A DNA stretch of 64,000 nucleotides, taken from NCBI GenBank assembly GCA_036345935.2, contig JADWOT020000002.1:16857585-16921584 (forward strand), given 5' to 3'. The DNA is from Taenia hydatigena. Its lineage: Eukaryota; Platyhelminthes; Cestoda; Cyclophyllidea; Taeniidae. The position numbers and the translations under genes were made by a program. The number at the start of each line of letters is the position of its first letter. The first letter of the stretch is position 1. Positions 36,770 to 48,783 of the stretch are shown one piece after another. Below the pieces are notes generated by a model. The model was not told the origin of the DNA. It was given only the letters and a program-made list of their open reading frames with translations, and did no database searches.

Positions 36770-39700
36770 TTTGGTATGCTCATTGATTTGATGAGATTGT
36801 GGGGATGGTGGATGATGATGGGTCGCTTTTTAACTACATCACAGACTCATCAGACTGCCAACAACACCCATCTTCGGCGTCAGTGGAAATGGCAAGAGGG
36901 AATATGAATGCCGTCGTCGACGGCTGTGGGGTCGCAGTTATTCGACCGATTAAAAATACCGAAAGTTACCTCCCTGAGTGTGGAGGAGGCCTTATGACCG
37001 ATGAGTGCGGCGTGAGTGCCATGCGAGAGCGTAACAAGGGCGAACCTGTAACTTGGTAAGCATGGTAGATAAGTTAATCAGATGCTATCATCTTCTTACA
37101 ATGATTGGTTTTGTTCGTTTGTTAAAGCTAAGATGTTTGGATGCTGTCGCTATTGCCACTATGACATGAGTGGATGCCGATATGAAGTAGGTGTGGAGCA
37201 ATTGGGAGTGTAGTTATGATGCTTTGATGTGTACGCATTATTATCTGTACGACCCATTGTCATATTAGACACGAGTTGTCGACGCACATCCAGGGGGCAA
37301 CGCAGTGAGTGGGACGACCACCTATTGCCCGAGTGCGATTAATTTATAGGAGAAACGGAAAATGCTCAACGACTTCATGCCCCGCTTATTTTCGCAGATT
37401 CCACCTTATGCGGCTTGTGTTACTCAAATTTGTGTGATCTGGGAATTCTTGTGTGTGCGTGTGGACATGTTGTTTAACGGCGATCTTCCATTTAATGGTG
37501 GGTAGTGTGTTTCCGCTGTCTGCGACGAGTAGTTTCGCTTGCCTTTGCATGTTTGCAATGTGACAGTGGATTTTAAACTGTTAGCCATATCAAAGCTTAG
37601 AAACTGCCACTATAGTTGTTGTGATGCTGCAACGTTGACAGGAGTTTGACTAATCGCTTTCAGGCCAATATTTCCTCTACTGGTGATGGACACGCGTAAT
37701 GGTTGGCACATTTCTCCCCTATCCCATACGGGATTGGCTTGTAGCATGGGAGATGAGGAGACTGACGACGCAGTTAGTCTTACCGAGGAGAGCAGGGCCG
37801 ATGACATTAGACAAGGCAAAGTGGACCGTTTTATGCGTTTATGGTTTGTTGAAAGACTGGTTTTGGTGATGAGGTCACTTATCTGCGTCATTGTTGTACC
37901 TTTTTGGAGTGGTATGTTGAATACATGTGTATGTGTTGTGCCTGAGTATGATGTCCTCTTTCGCCTTAAGGGGAGAGAAATGCTGAGAAAACTGCAGTAC
38001 GTGTGTATGAATTGGTGGTAGCGATGTACTATTGTGGATTGAATGCTCTCTAGCCGTAGCCCATTTGCTTCAGGAGGTGTAGAACTGCTCTCGCTTTGTT
38101 GGTTGGCAGATAATTGTTGACTGCACAGGTAGTGGGTGCATTTGGAAGTAAATTGTCTATTGTTGGAGGTGTCACGAGTCTCTAGGAGGAGTGGCATGCT
38201 GTCAGCCGTGAGAATGTCGTTAGAAGGTGCAGAATGTGCAACTAGCGGGTGGTTGGGTCTGTGGGTGTGAAGCAGAAGGGGATGTTTGTGTAAAATAGGA
38301 GACAAGATGCCTCCAACCACTTAGTACGTGGGCATGTATGCTAAGTAAGTGAGAATAGAGGGAAGGCTCCATGCTGCTTGATTAATTTCGTAACACCATC
38401 TCCTCTGCAGGACTGTGCGAAATGTGGTTGTGTTGTCATTTCTGCACGCGGTTCCCTTAAGCAGACGTGGTAGCTGGTGTCACCACTGGGCAACTGTGTG
38501 GAGTTGAATGATGCGCTGATGGAACTATCCAGACGAAATGGAGATTGTTGTGAAGTTTTTTTTGTTAACCGTCTTTCAATAACATCTGTTGGTGTGTCTG
38601 CAGTCTTTTGTAACTTATATCTTTGCCTAAAGTTATGTTGGTCTGCTGGCCTTACAACTGCCTCGTTGGCATGGCATTCGTACTTCTCTGGACTTGTCGG
38701 CATTAGTCTTTGGGCAGAGTGAGTATGTAGTAGAAATGTCAAATCGGAAGTAGCATGAAATGTTTTTTATGTCAGACTTGTTACGATGGAAATGGCGCGA
38801 AGGTATCAGCAATGAGATCATTAATTGTTTTTGGGGTCTAAAATTTGTTGTGGCAAGGCTAATTGGCAGTTTTGTTTTAAAATTAGCTTCATAATTTGTG
38901 TGTGGTTGAGTTTTGCGCAAATTACTTCTAGAATAAATACGTGACGTTACATCGTTTTATGATCTAGAGACACGTAAATGTGGCTACGGGACGTAGAGCA
39001 AACCAACTCATCCAAGCTCTTTAGGGATGAGCTGATTTTTCTTCGTAATGCTTCATAGTGGATAAGATTTGCCTCACAATGCGCACAATTATTTTATTTT
39101 TGAGGCATTTATCTTCACTAGACTTTGTCTTTGGCGCTCAAATCTTGTATATTTGTAGCATTTATCCGCATTTGCAATAATTTTTTTTTAAATTCTGCTG
39201 AATTTCCTCCATTTACTGTGCATTTTTATTATTGTTCTTAATGGGACTTTTAGTGTTTGCTCTTGACATTTTTTTCCTTTTTAGTCGATATTACTTTCAC
39301 ATGTTTTGTGTTAATTTGTTTCACATGCCATTGTTTTAGTGAACGCCTTTTTAATAAATGTTTTCAAATTTTTTTTTCTGACTCGTGTTTTCATTAACTG
39401 ATCACTAACAAAATAATAAACTTTTTAGAATTAACTAATTAATTTATTCTTTTATGTTTTTGACCCTTACATAAACTGCGAAAATGCATGTGTTATCTGT
39501 AGCATTGTAGCTGACCGGTGGAGCGCCTCTCTAGGATTGCCTCCTGTTTTAGTGCATGGTTAATGGAAAGATACATAGTTGTGTTGCGAACGAAGTAGTT
39601 CTCAGGTGAGAGATTCTTCACTACGCGTTACTTTTATGTCTGTGTTCCTATGACTGACCTTGGCAAATGTCGCAAACGATCACATATTTAGGCAAAAATT

Positions 39701-39920
39701 GGGATATTTTAGGAAAGGTTGAGGGTCGGACAAGTTTCAGACTTACCGGCCACTTTTCTTTTAATTGTAGGCAACGTGGACAAAAATGGCAGGATTTGTG
39801 GTGCGACTTTGCGAGGTCTGATGGGAGATTTAATTCTTTGGTGCAAACAATGTGTTTCTTACCGAATGGTGCACGGCAGAATTGGAGAGGATAGCAAGCA
39901 TGCAGCATTCAATAGATCAA
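36770..39920. other. Region between repeat copies 3 and 4
   Basis: The minus strand holds the window's longest frame (38,320-37,610, 236 codons) and another of 133 codons (38,742-38,341). Both are rich in serine, threonine, histidine and leucine, show no motif that I know and have no convincing splice sites. From about 39,050 to 39,480 the sequence is rich in A and T with poly-T runs and nothing coding. I treat the frames as unproven. Confidence 0.4.
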
Positions 39921-39924
39921 GATT

Positions 39925-41135
39925 GGGAGACTTCCGCGATGAAGCACACTCCTTTACGTCAATAGTAGTAAAGAACGAGCATGTGAATGGAAAGAGTAAG
40001 TCCATACTCCACAACCGTTTATCATCATGGCTTTGAATTCGCCGATGGTACTGAACTTTGCACGTATCAGCTCGATGGCGCCTGAGGCCCCTCGCACTCA
40101 AATGACAATGGTGAAATGACAGACTTTCCTTGTTAAGCTATTTTCTGACACGGTTCTTAGTCTCCTTACTGATTATGTCTGAACTGGTGTCACCCTATTA
40201 CAACGCCGAGGTGGAGGTCTTTGTGAATGTTCCTGCACCAACTGGGATCGGATTACAAGCATCCCTCTTCGGACCTCAGAATAAGGTGCAATCTCATCGT
40301 GTATTTTAAGTGAAGCTTAGTGAATATCATGCGAGTGGACAGCGCCGGAGACTGAAGGAGATTCGCAAGAAAAAATCCTTCCCATTCAATGATGCTTGCA
40401 TTTGGATCAGAATCTTCCAGCACCACTTGTTTGATTACAAACCGCAAACGAAAATATAGGCCTGCCATTTATCCTCTCTGACTGTTCTCCTTGTAGACGT
40501 TGTCTTGAAGCACCCAAGTGACTTTTTTGCGAGTATCCTCACAAGAGGTTCTTTTACACCACATTCAATGCTTATTCAATCCTCCTTCCTTCTACTGATT
40601 TTACACTCTCTCATGAAATCGCAATTTATGATTGGTGAATAACAGTGACATGAACGTCCTCCCCATCTGATGACAATGTCACGGCCTAAACCCTTAGGCC
40701 CCTATAAGGGATGGCATTAGACACAGCTAATCTTGACCCCACTTCTCTACCTAGAGTGTAAAACAGCTTATATTTTACGAAGTTTAGAGCACTTTTCAAT
40801 ATCGTAACTGCAGCTTTCCTTACCTTAAAATGCGCAGTTGGTAAGATTTCTAATTTTGAGTCTAAGTCTGCCAACTCGGCATGTTAATGGCGAACCGCTT
40901 AGAATGGCTAGCGTTATTTCCTTGACGTGAAGGTGACAGCTTTTATTTGATTTATTAGAGGATATTGTCGTCTTAAAGAGAGCCGTAATTCACTTCCATC
41001 TTCTCAGTGGAACCCCACGTGAAACACTGACACTCCCGTAGAAAGGTGAAAAAAATTCACAAGAAAATGATTACGCATGAACAAGATTTTTCAGTAACTA
41101 CTTGAGCCACATTCAGCCTCGCAGCAATGGTATTT
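39925..41135 (+). repeat. Composite repeat, copy 4, block A1 only
   Basis: It matches copy 1 from about 380 to 1,533 and copy 3 from about 26,540 to 27,703, with more small deletions than those two show against each other. It ends with the words cattcagcctcgcagcaatgg, almost exactly where copy 2 is also broken (the A1/A2 boundary). This suggests that A1 is a repeat unit of its own. Confidence 0.8.
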
Positions 41136-41139
41136 GCTA

Positions 41140-44100
41140 TTGCGAAAAGACCGATGTAGATAGCTGAGCAGAAGCTTAAGAGAACCAAAAGAAATCGTTA
41201 AAATCTCAAGTAACTTTTGTGCACTTTGTCTATATTAATGGTTCAAGTATACAACCTTAAGGAATAAAGGTAAAACATCCAGTTGGCCTTTTAATTATGC
41301 AAGAAAAAACAGTGGAAAATTATCTGAAAGGGTATCGAACATTCTCATACCCAGTCATTTTATCTGGTCAGCTTCGGAGCAACGGTGTAATGGCTTTGCT
41401 GCTGCGTTTTGGCCGACAAAGCTAGGCAAAGGCTGGCAAGTGCTGATGGACATTATTGCTTTACCAAGGCACCCGTAGATGCTGGATAGCAATTTTACAA
41501 AGAAAGACGATCTAACAGCAGGTCTGAATAAGTCTGAACAATCAAAATTTGCCAAATAAAAATGACAACATATCGTTTTAGTCGTGGATGCTATCAGTTT
41601 CATGAAAGTAGAGAAGAAGGTGACGTATCACAAGTTCTCTTCCAGCTCTTTCTTGCATGTACCGAAAGACGTGATGAGAATTGGAGCACAATATGTGCAC
41701 ACGCACATGGCTGAACATCTCAACAAATATTTGAAGAGCATTGGGTACATGGAACGTGATATGGCAAGATGAACGGCAGTAAAGTAGAAATTAAAGGTAC
41801 AACCAAGACGCATGCTAAAGAGACTTCTGAATGTAGATCTGAGGTCAGTGAAAAGAGGCAACTCCATCTAGAGTGTTGATAAATTGATGCGAGGCATAAT
41901 GTTGAAGGTAGGGAAGGCCGCAAGCCTAATGAGACAAAAGTTTCGACTGACGGAATGGACATTGCTCACCTCTCTAAAATCCACGTTTCTCCAAACGATC
42001 TACAGCTAATTAAAGCATTCATTAAATGTAAGTGACGTCTGACTGTGATGGCTGCTGATTAATTCAGAGCCACAGTCACAACTTATAGTAAGTTCGTTAC
42101 CGGCTCGATCGTCCAATTGTGCTGATAATCTGCAAGTCAACAAGGGAATCCTGAATGATGTAGTAATAGCTGAATGTGAACAAAATTGGAAACGGTTAAT
42201 CGACGTCTGTAATGCACACACGAAAGTTGGCGGTAATGACGTCTCGAAGACTGTGTTTGGGCTACATGGCTAATAACATCCGATCCCTTCTCACTTGTCG
42301 AGTTTCCAAGACGGATTTTCTGGGCGACTGACACCAGGTTTGTCGCACTGCATGACTGCCTTATCGCGAAATCCACACAACAACGTTTTACTCTCCCAAA
42401 TAGCTAGCTTTTGGGCTACCGTAAGAAGTAAGCTGACTTGCTCGAGACTTTTCGTGAACCACCCATACTCTCCATGGCGAGCTGGAAAGGAGCACACCTT
42501 GAGCTTGTTGCAGCTTTGACTGACAGCAGGACGAAATCACCACGTGCATTAACTGAGGGCAAGAATCTGCATTCACGTTTGGATTTACTTCGATTGTTCC
42601 ATCGTTGTGTGAGCGCTGATTATACCCATTTCCATCTCACCTGCTGAGTTGTCAAAGTTTATTTTAGGCCAGCTGATACCGAATCCTACTTCTCTCTCTT
42701 TATCTGGGTTGCAATCAGGCTGTGATCATGGCCTTGCCAAGCCAAAGGATAATGCTTGATTGAAGCTGTAGGTTGGTTGATGGGCCAGTTAGTCATTCTA
42801 CGGCTTTGGTAATAGCTATTCAAATTCCAGTCTGGCTGACTGATTAAGTAATAGATTGCAGACGGCCGAAGGCACTTATTAAACAGCCGTTAAGATATGT
42901 GGTGAGCTTTTCATTTATCGGACTGATAAGTAGTCGATCGACTGGAAGCCACAGTCGCATCTAATCTTCATATCGTGTTGGACATCATTAGGACTTTTGG
43001 GTGGTCTGACGGTTACTTAGTCAGGTGCATGAGTCGGCTGGTCAGTCATTCAACAAGACATCACCTGTGTGACGGCGTCGAAGCACTGAAGCCTGCAGGG
43101 TGCGGATGATAGGGAAATGTGAGGTTTCGTGCACATTGTGGGCAAGGCAAGACTTCAGGCCCAGATGGCTACAGTAACATGCCAACTACTTCAAGGGCTT
43201 AAAAGGCCAAGTAACCTTCCATTGATGTAATTGATGCACCGATGGAGTGCGCAGACATTGCCTCCGAGAATTGGGAAGGCTTGGTGCAGCTCCCACCTCA
43301 TTAGCTAGCCAGATTTTTAAGGTCAGTATGTGGGAATGTATATCCTTCCGTAATTGCATCAATAGAGCGGGACTTGGCACTTCCTATGGACAGTTGAGCA
43401 CTTCTCTTAAGGGAAGAGGGGGAGGATGGCGAATATTCAGCCTTTATAGTTTATCTAAAGGGCAAAGTTGGACCTACTAGAGCACGAAGTGATGCCTGAA
43501 GTTGGCGCAGATGGTTACCACCTTTACGTATGTTTTCTGGATATTCCGGGCGTAGACAATTTCTCCGCAATATAGTCATATCATCGTCTCGACAATCGAT
43601 AGGCCAGCCATTTGGGCGTTTTGACATTTCGGTGATTTGCTGGTGATGTCGGACAACGAATTCGTCCGCGAGACGTCTTTTTTGTGCCTACCCGTCATTC
43701 AGTCAGCTCACTTGGGTACTTGCATGAGAAGACAGGTGTGTGGGCGGCTCGCGACTGAAGTAGCTAGACTGAAGGAAGCAGGCCGCAAGAAGACCGGAAA
43801 TCTCCTTGCTGAGTGCAGTGAGCGTTATGTGCTTAAAATTTAGTTCAAATGATGCAGCTCATCAAGGTCAGCACTTTCGCCACCCAGCCGCTCTCATCTT
43901 TAAGAAGTCCAGCTCCTACTGCCTCCTTTTTTTACTCACTCATGCAATCCTGTGATCTCCGAATAAGTCCCTGTCAATCAATTCTTTAAAATCAAGGCCT
44001 ATGTCCTCAGATGCCATTTGAGTATTCAATAGAATTTACATGTAAGGCACTCATGCTACTCACCTTCGCCTTTGTTCAGTACCCGCTACTCATTTAAGCC

Positions 44101-44780
44101 CCTACCCGCTTAACCATCCAACTATCTCATTAACAACTAGCCCAAACAGCGGTAATTCAGAGGAAGGCAAAGGCAGCAACTCACAGCAGTGGACTCTGAC
44201 GAGCAGAGATTCAAAGAAGATTCCCGCTTATTTGTTTTTTTTTTCTGTCTTTTATCTCCCTAGTGGGTTGCAACTCCTCCGAGACTACAAGGACTCGCTT
44301 GGGTTGAAAGGACACCTCTGTAGATAGCACTCTTGCAAGAATTGAATTTAACAACTGCCACAGTAAAGCTGACTGGATGGTAGTAAGGGTAAATTTGGGC
44401 GAGACCTGAAATTTATCGAGGCTGCAATGAAAAAATACCGAGTCTTTCCTACATTCCAAAGAAAGAGCTAACAGTCGAGGCAGAACGGAGGATCGAATTC
44501 GAGCGCCTTTGCTAGCTCAAGTGGGCACGTTGTGCAGACATCACTTGCTTATTTATGGAGCCACAGTTTGTTGTGATAAAGAAAAGAGGCATATCACGAT
44601 TGCAGACGTCACTTGTAAACAATTTTGATCGACATTGGCTGAGGAGTGGCTTCCATGAGGTGTGATGCTGCTGCAATGTCAACAGTGGCGTGTCGACATA
44701 TTTGCAAAGGTGTTTAATAGACTGGGCTCTTATCTTTCTTCACTTGGTCTTTTTTGCTCAGGATTAGTAAAGTGAATGCA
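41140..44780. other. Mostly featureless stretch with a few weak exon-like frames
   Basis: One plus-strand piece, 41,883-42,027, is open and ends at a donor AAAT/GTAAGTG. It reads NETKVSTDGMDIAHLSKIHV then SPNDLQLIKAFIK. Another frame at 41,584-41,772 reads FLHVPKDVMRIGAQYVHTHM. Neither has a recognised family or a clear acceptor. No repeat relations were found with the rest of the window. Confidence 0.25.
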
Positions 44781-44789
44781 GATGAGTGT

Positions 44790-45380
44790 CATTTTTATTA
44801 CTAAGGGCATCAATTAACATATTTTCTTTGAGTTTGGATCGCGGTGGGCCAAGTGACTTACGCGGCAACGCTACAAAGCTTGCGACATTTAATGCATGGA
44901 TATCCTGTTTAGAGTAAATCAAAGTTGGATCCTGCCCAGGCACTGTTTGGATGAATAGCAGCGCCTTTGTACCGTCTCAGATTTACAAACATTTACGCCA
45001 GTCGCGTTACAAAGTCTGGAGAATAGAGTTCGCTTAAAAGTGCATTTTTTTATCTGACCACGTTCAAGAGAACACTCCCACCTCACCATCCAGGGTCATT
45101 TTAACAAATGACAATAATTTTTCTCAACTTCTGATAGCGGCACTTGCAAATAATCCCATTTACTTCTAGAACAATGCACATAACACTGCTTTGTCAATCC
45201 TTTGACAATTTTAATGAGTGTGCCATGAGAGCGAAAACGTATTTGGAAGCTCAAAATTTGTGACTAATCTATGGCAAGTCGTCACTTTACAGCTGTTTAA
45301 TCATTATAAACCCCACTATATCAGCTCTTTGATGGCTTAGAAACAAATTTTCCACATACATCACATTAGTAGACACTCAA
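44790..45380 (+). repeat. E-family repeat, copy 1
   Basis: It aligns with 47,070-47,660 throughout, for example ctacaaagcttgcgacattt and gtttaatc.ttataa.cccca, with roughly two thirds of bases shared. Its left part carries kinase-derived sequence on the minus strand. Confidence 0.75.
44810..44970 (-). pseudogene. CDK-like kinase relic in E copy 1
   Basis: On the minus strand MSQAL, a stop, then RCRVSHLAHRDP lie in one frame and KLKENMLIDA in the next. This is the same kinase region as at 46,985-47,190, and it keeps the HRD catalytic triplet (44,838-44,846) that the other copy lost. After LIDA the match to kinases ends, so the DFG part is missing. Confidence 0.55.
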
Positions 45381-45389
45381 TGCCTAGTG

Positions 45390-46980
45390 GTGTAATTAAA
45401 CACTTTATGTGATGTAATCTTTATCCTTCCCCTCCACCTTCTACTCATCTTCTTCGCATCTAGCCCAAGGGCGATAACATTGACTGCTCTGAGATATTTT
45501 ATTGCCTTTGACAAAACAGTGGACTGATAGCGTGTTACTAAGGGATTGTAGGAGAACCTCTGCCGGCGTCATGGAATCAAGCTGCTCCTTAAGGAAGAGA
45601 TTTGGGTTGTATTTCCACCCCGCGTCCCCAAAGAAACCCTTTCTTAAGCCTCAGGGAAGTGAGAACGGAAACGTAAAGCAAACGCAGTGAAATGAGAAAC
45701 TTTAGCTAATGCATTTCAGCATTCAATGACCCGATTGAGGACTGTCCCATTTCTTCTGCCTTCAGCCGTCCACTCTTTCACGCATTAATTCGTGCATCAC
45801 AGTCAAATGTGAGTGGAAGTAAACCTTGTATCTACCAAGTCTCTGAGCATATAAATTCAATAAGCAAAAGGAATGGACTGCTGGCATGTGCTGGAGGCCA
45901 GATCACCGGACCAGAGCCGAAACCGACAATCAAACAGATAAATTGTTAAAACGGCATCTTACCAAATGTTGACCTTCACTCATTATGCCAGAGAACTTGA
46001 TCAGGTTAGAAACATCAATCAATATAGTCAAAATGCATCGACTACAAGGAAGTCACGCTTTATCTATCACTTCCTCATCTCCATTTATGCAGGAGTCGCG
46101 CCTAAACGTGAGGCCATGCATTAGGCCACAGAGATTCCACTTAGTACACATGAATGCATGTCCTGTGTGAAAATAATGCTGATGTTCAGCAAGACGTAAG
46201 TCTTATTTTCTCTATCAACTAATTTTAAGGTTAGTGTTTCAATCTAAATGATCCACATGTGCTAGACATGCATTACTGCCCACAGCGCTACGCAGGTGCC
46301 ACTTAACCAATATCATTTATCCTAAATCCCACGTTCATCAATAACTATTTTATGGCCTCACACATTATTGTACGCCTCCTTGTCAGTCTTACACACATTG
46401 ACACAAAAACTGCAAATGAAATTCCAACTTCAGCTGTGTTTGCTAGTGAAAATGTGCGTTGTTTGGAAGAACGTTCGAGGAGACCATAAGCGCTTCCTTG
46501 TGAGACAGAATTAAGCAAAAGTCTCACCAAAATTACTTCATGCGGCAGATAAAATCGAATAGACAGATTAGCCTTCGAAAGAGTCGTCTCCTTAAACATT
46601 TGTGTTCTCGACCTTTTGTTTGAATTCATTGCATTCACCAATGCAAGCAGGAGGCAATATCTAGTGCCATCTCGTTGAATGTCTATTGGCAGTAAAGCAG
46701 ACAATGATTTATGTGATGGAGAGGGAGAAGATATGTGCAATGCTTTGGCGCTTCAGCATATTTAAATGAGAGGGAAATATATGTTGACAATCACAATGTG
46801 GGATGTTCTAGGAACAGCGCATAAGTACCTCACTCACAACAAACCAAAGCGCTGCTTTTCGTAGAAGTGACTCATGGCATAGAATGGTAACATCTTTTCA
46901 AGCTTTCTTTGGAGAGTGTCAGAAGAGCAACTTACGATACACAGTTATTAGTCAAATGAATTTTCTGAAGATCAAAGAAC
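45390..46980. other. Stretch between the E repeats
   Basis: It has several short frames, the longest on the minus strand at 46,740-46,345 (131 codons, with GISFAVFVSMCVRLTRRR), with no recognised family. No repeat relation or RNA gene was seen. Confidence 0.35.
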
Positions 46981-46984
46981 TTAC

Positions 46985-47190
46985 TTTGTTGGTTAACGTT
47001 AAAAGTGGGTAACCAAAAGATTTGGCCAAGCCAAAGTCACCTAGATTCAGTCTGTTTCTGTGTACATCAACTAGAACATTTTTGAGTTTATATCGTAGCA
47101 GACAAAGTGACTTGTGTGACAAGACTACAAAGCTTGCGACATTTGGTATGCAGATATTCTGTTTGGAGTGGCTGAAAGTTGGATCCTGCC
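46985..47190 (-). pseudogene. CDK-like protein kinase relic with intact splice donor
   Basis: The minus strand reads LKNVLVDVHRNRLNLGDFGL then AKSFGYPLLTLTNK and ends at a strong donor AAA/GTAAGTTC. This matches the kinase sequence from the catalytic loop to the activation loop of the cyclin-dependent kinase group: the DFG metal-binding motif, followed by a piece like the AFGxPxxTYTHE of CDKs. Just upstream, in another frame and with a stop, come AYQMSQAL and SCHTSHFVCYDI, which correspond to YQLLQGLxYCHSHxVLHRDL with the HRD histidine and arginine lost. So a frameshift, a stop and a damaged catalytic loop show that it is a pseudogene. A kinase phosphorylates serine or threonine, but this fragment cannot. 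Confidence 0.65.
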
Positions 47191-47660
47191 TTGACATTGT
47201 TTGCATGAAAAGCAGTGCCTTCATAACAAGAATCTAACTACCGTCTCAGATCCGCAAACATTCATGCCGCAAATTCGAGGCCATGGGGTTCGTGTAGAAG
47301 TGCATTTCCTATGTGGTCCTATTCAAGGGAGCATCTTCACCTCACCATTCCCGGTCAATTCAACAAATGGCATTAAGTTGCCTCGACTTCCATTTTCGGT
47401 ATTTTGAAACAAATGCGTTTACTATTGGAACAATGCAAAGAATACCGCTTTATCAATCCGTTGCGAATTTCACTGAGTGTGCAAAAAGAGCAACAACGCA
47501 GTCCGATATTTTTATAAAAATACCAAAAGCTAAATTGTGAGTTCACACTTTGTGAGTAGTCCATGAAAACTCGTCATTTTACCCCTGTTTAATCGCTACT
47601 AACCCCCACCAGATTAGCTCTTTTATGGCTTGGAAACAAAATCTTTACATCAATCATGTT
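47060..47660 (+). repeat. E-family repeat, copy 2
   Basis: It is the second member of the pair with 44,790-45,380, in the same orientation. It differs by several small insertions and one short extra piece near 47,225. Confidence 0.75.
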
Positions 47661-48389
47661 AGTGGCAGTAAAACTAAAACGTCACTTAGACAACGCGAAC
47701 GCAGCTACTGCGATAAAGACTAAATCTCGCCACCACGTTTGCAATGCATCGCATTCACAAATTGACCAACGGATTGCATCTTTGATGTTGTGTTTCAACG
47801 CAAATTCAAAAGAGAAAAAGGTGTGCAAGATTGTCTGCTTTAGATCTCTTTCTGGAATCAATTATCTTTTCACAAAATGGTCTTTAAATGGGTAAAAAGG
47901 AGAAAGCTTGAACGTAGTCGTTTGCTGAAAGTCCACAAGCGTCAATATAAAACACGCAAAGGATCAAATCAAGCCTACTGTTTGAGTAAGTCTAATAATT
48001 ACAGTTGCCATCTTATAGCCTGCATCTTAAGAGTTCTAAAGCATTTGCTAGGCAAGTTTGGAGACATTCCCGTATTCCTGCATGGGTATTGCAACTGGCC
48101 ATCCATGAAACCATCCATCCGCTCATCCTGCATATCATCTACACATCAGAATAGATGGAAATGATGCATTCGTGGTCGACTTTTATTGATCTGAGTTTTA
48201 TTGAAAGGAAAACTTTACCATTGCAAACATGACCACCTTGCTAAACATAGCCCATTGTCATTCTGATACGTAGACATGTCACATCACTTCATTTATTATT
48301 TCCTCGACAATACGTATTCATATGAGTCTTGACAACCCATTCGATGCAAAGGGAGTGAGACAAAACTGACTAGAACCACTCTTGCTTAC

Positions 48390-48607
48390 ACAGATGTTTG
48401 GGTTCAACCACGATTTTAATAGTCCACTACATGGGTCTTTTCGAATACGATTAGCTTTACTCCCTGTCAACATACCAAGCGCGACAATGCATTTGATGTA
48501 ATTCATTTGCGAGCGCAAAAGCAGAGAACTTTCATTGAATGCTCTGCGCCGACTCATTAGTTGAGCAAGTCCCTGTCCTTCATAGCGGGCATTTTTAAAC
48601 ATCGGGC
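48390..48607 (-). CDS. Possible exon, unknown product
   Basis: The minus strand is open for 72 codons between an acceptor gcacattgcaaatag and a strong donor ATCTGT/GTAAGC, entry phase 1 and exit phase 0. It reads FKNARYEGQGLAQLMSRRRA, MNYIKCIVALGMLTG and GLLKSWLNPNIC. The acceptor lacks a good pyrimidine tract. No family is recognised. Confidence 0.3.
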
Positions 48608-48783
48608 CTATTTGCAATGTGCCCCCATTTCATGCTGCATTATGGAGAGGAATTCTCAACATCGACACTGTCTCTACAGCACTTGCGCTTCTATTCTTGA
48701 GGCAAACACATCTTTCTTCTTCTCTTTCACCCCGCACATTACCATCTCTCAGAAGATGCTTACGCAAACTGATTTTAAGTGGG

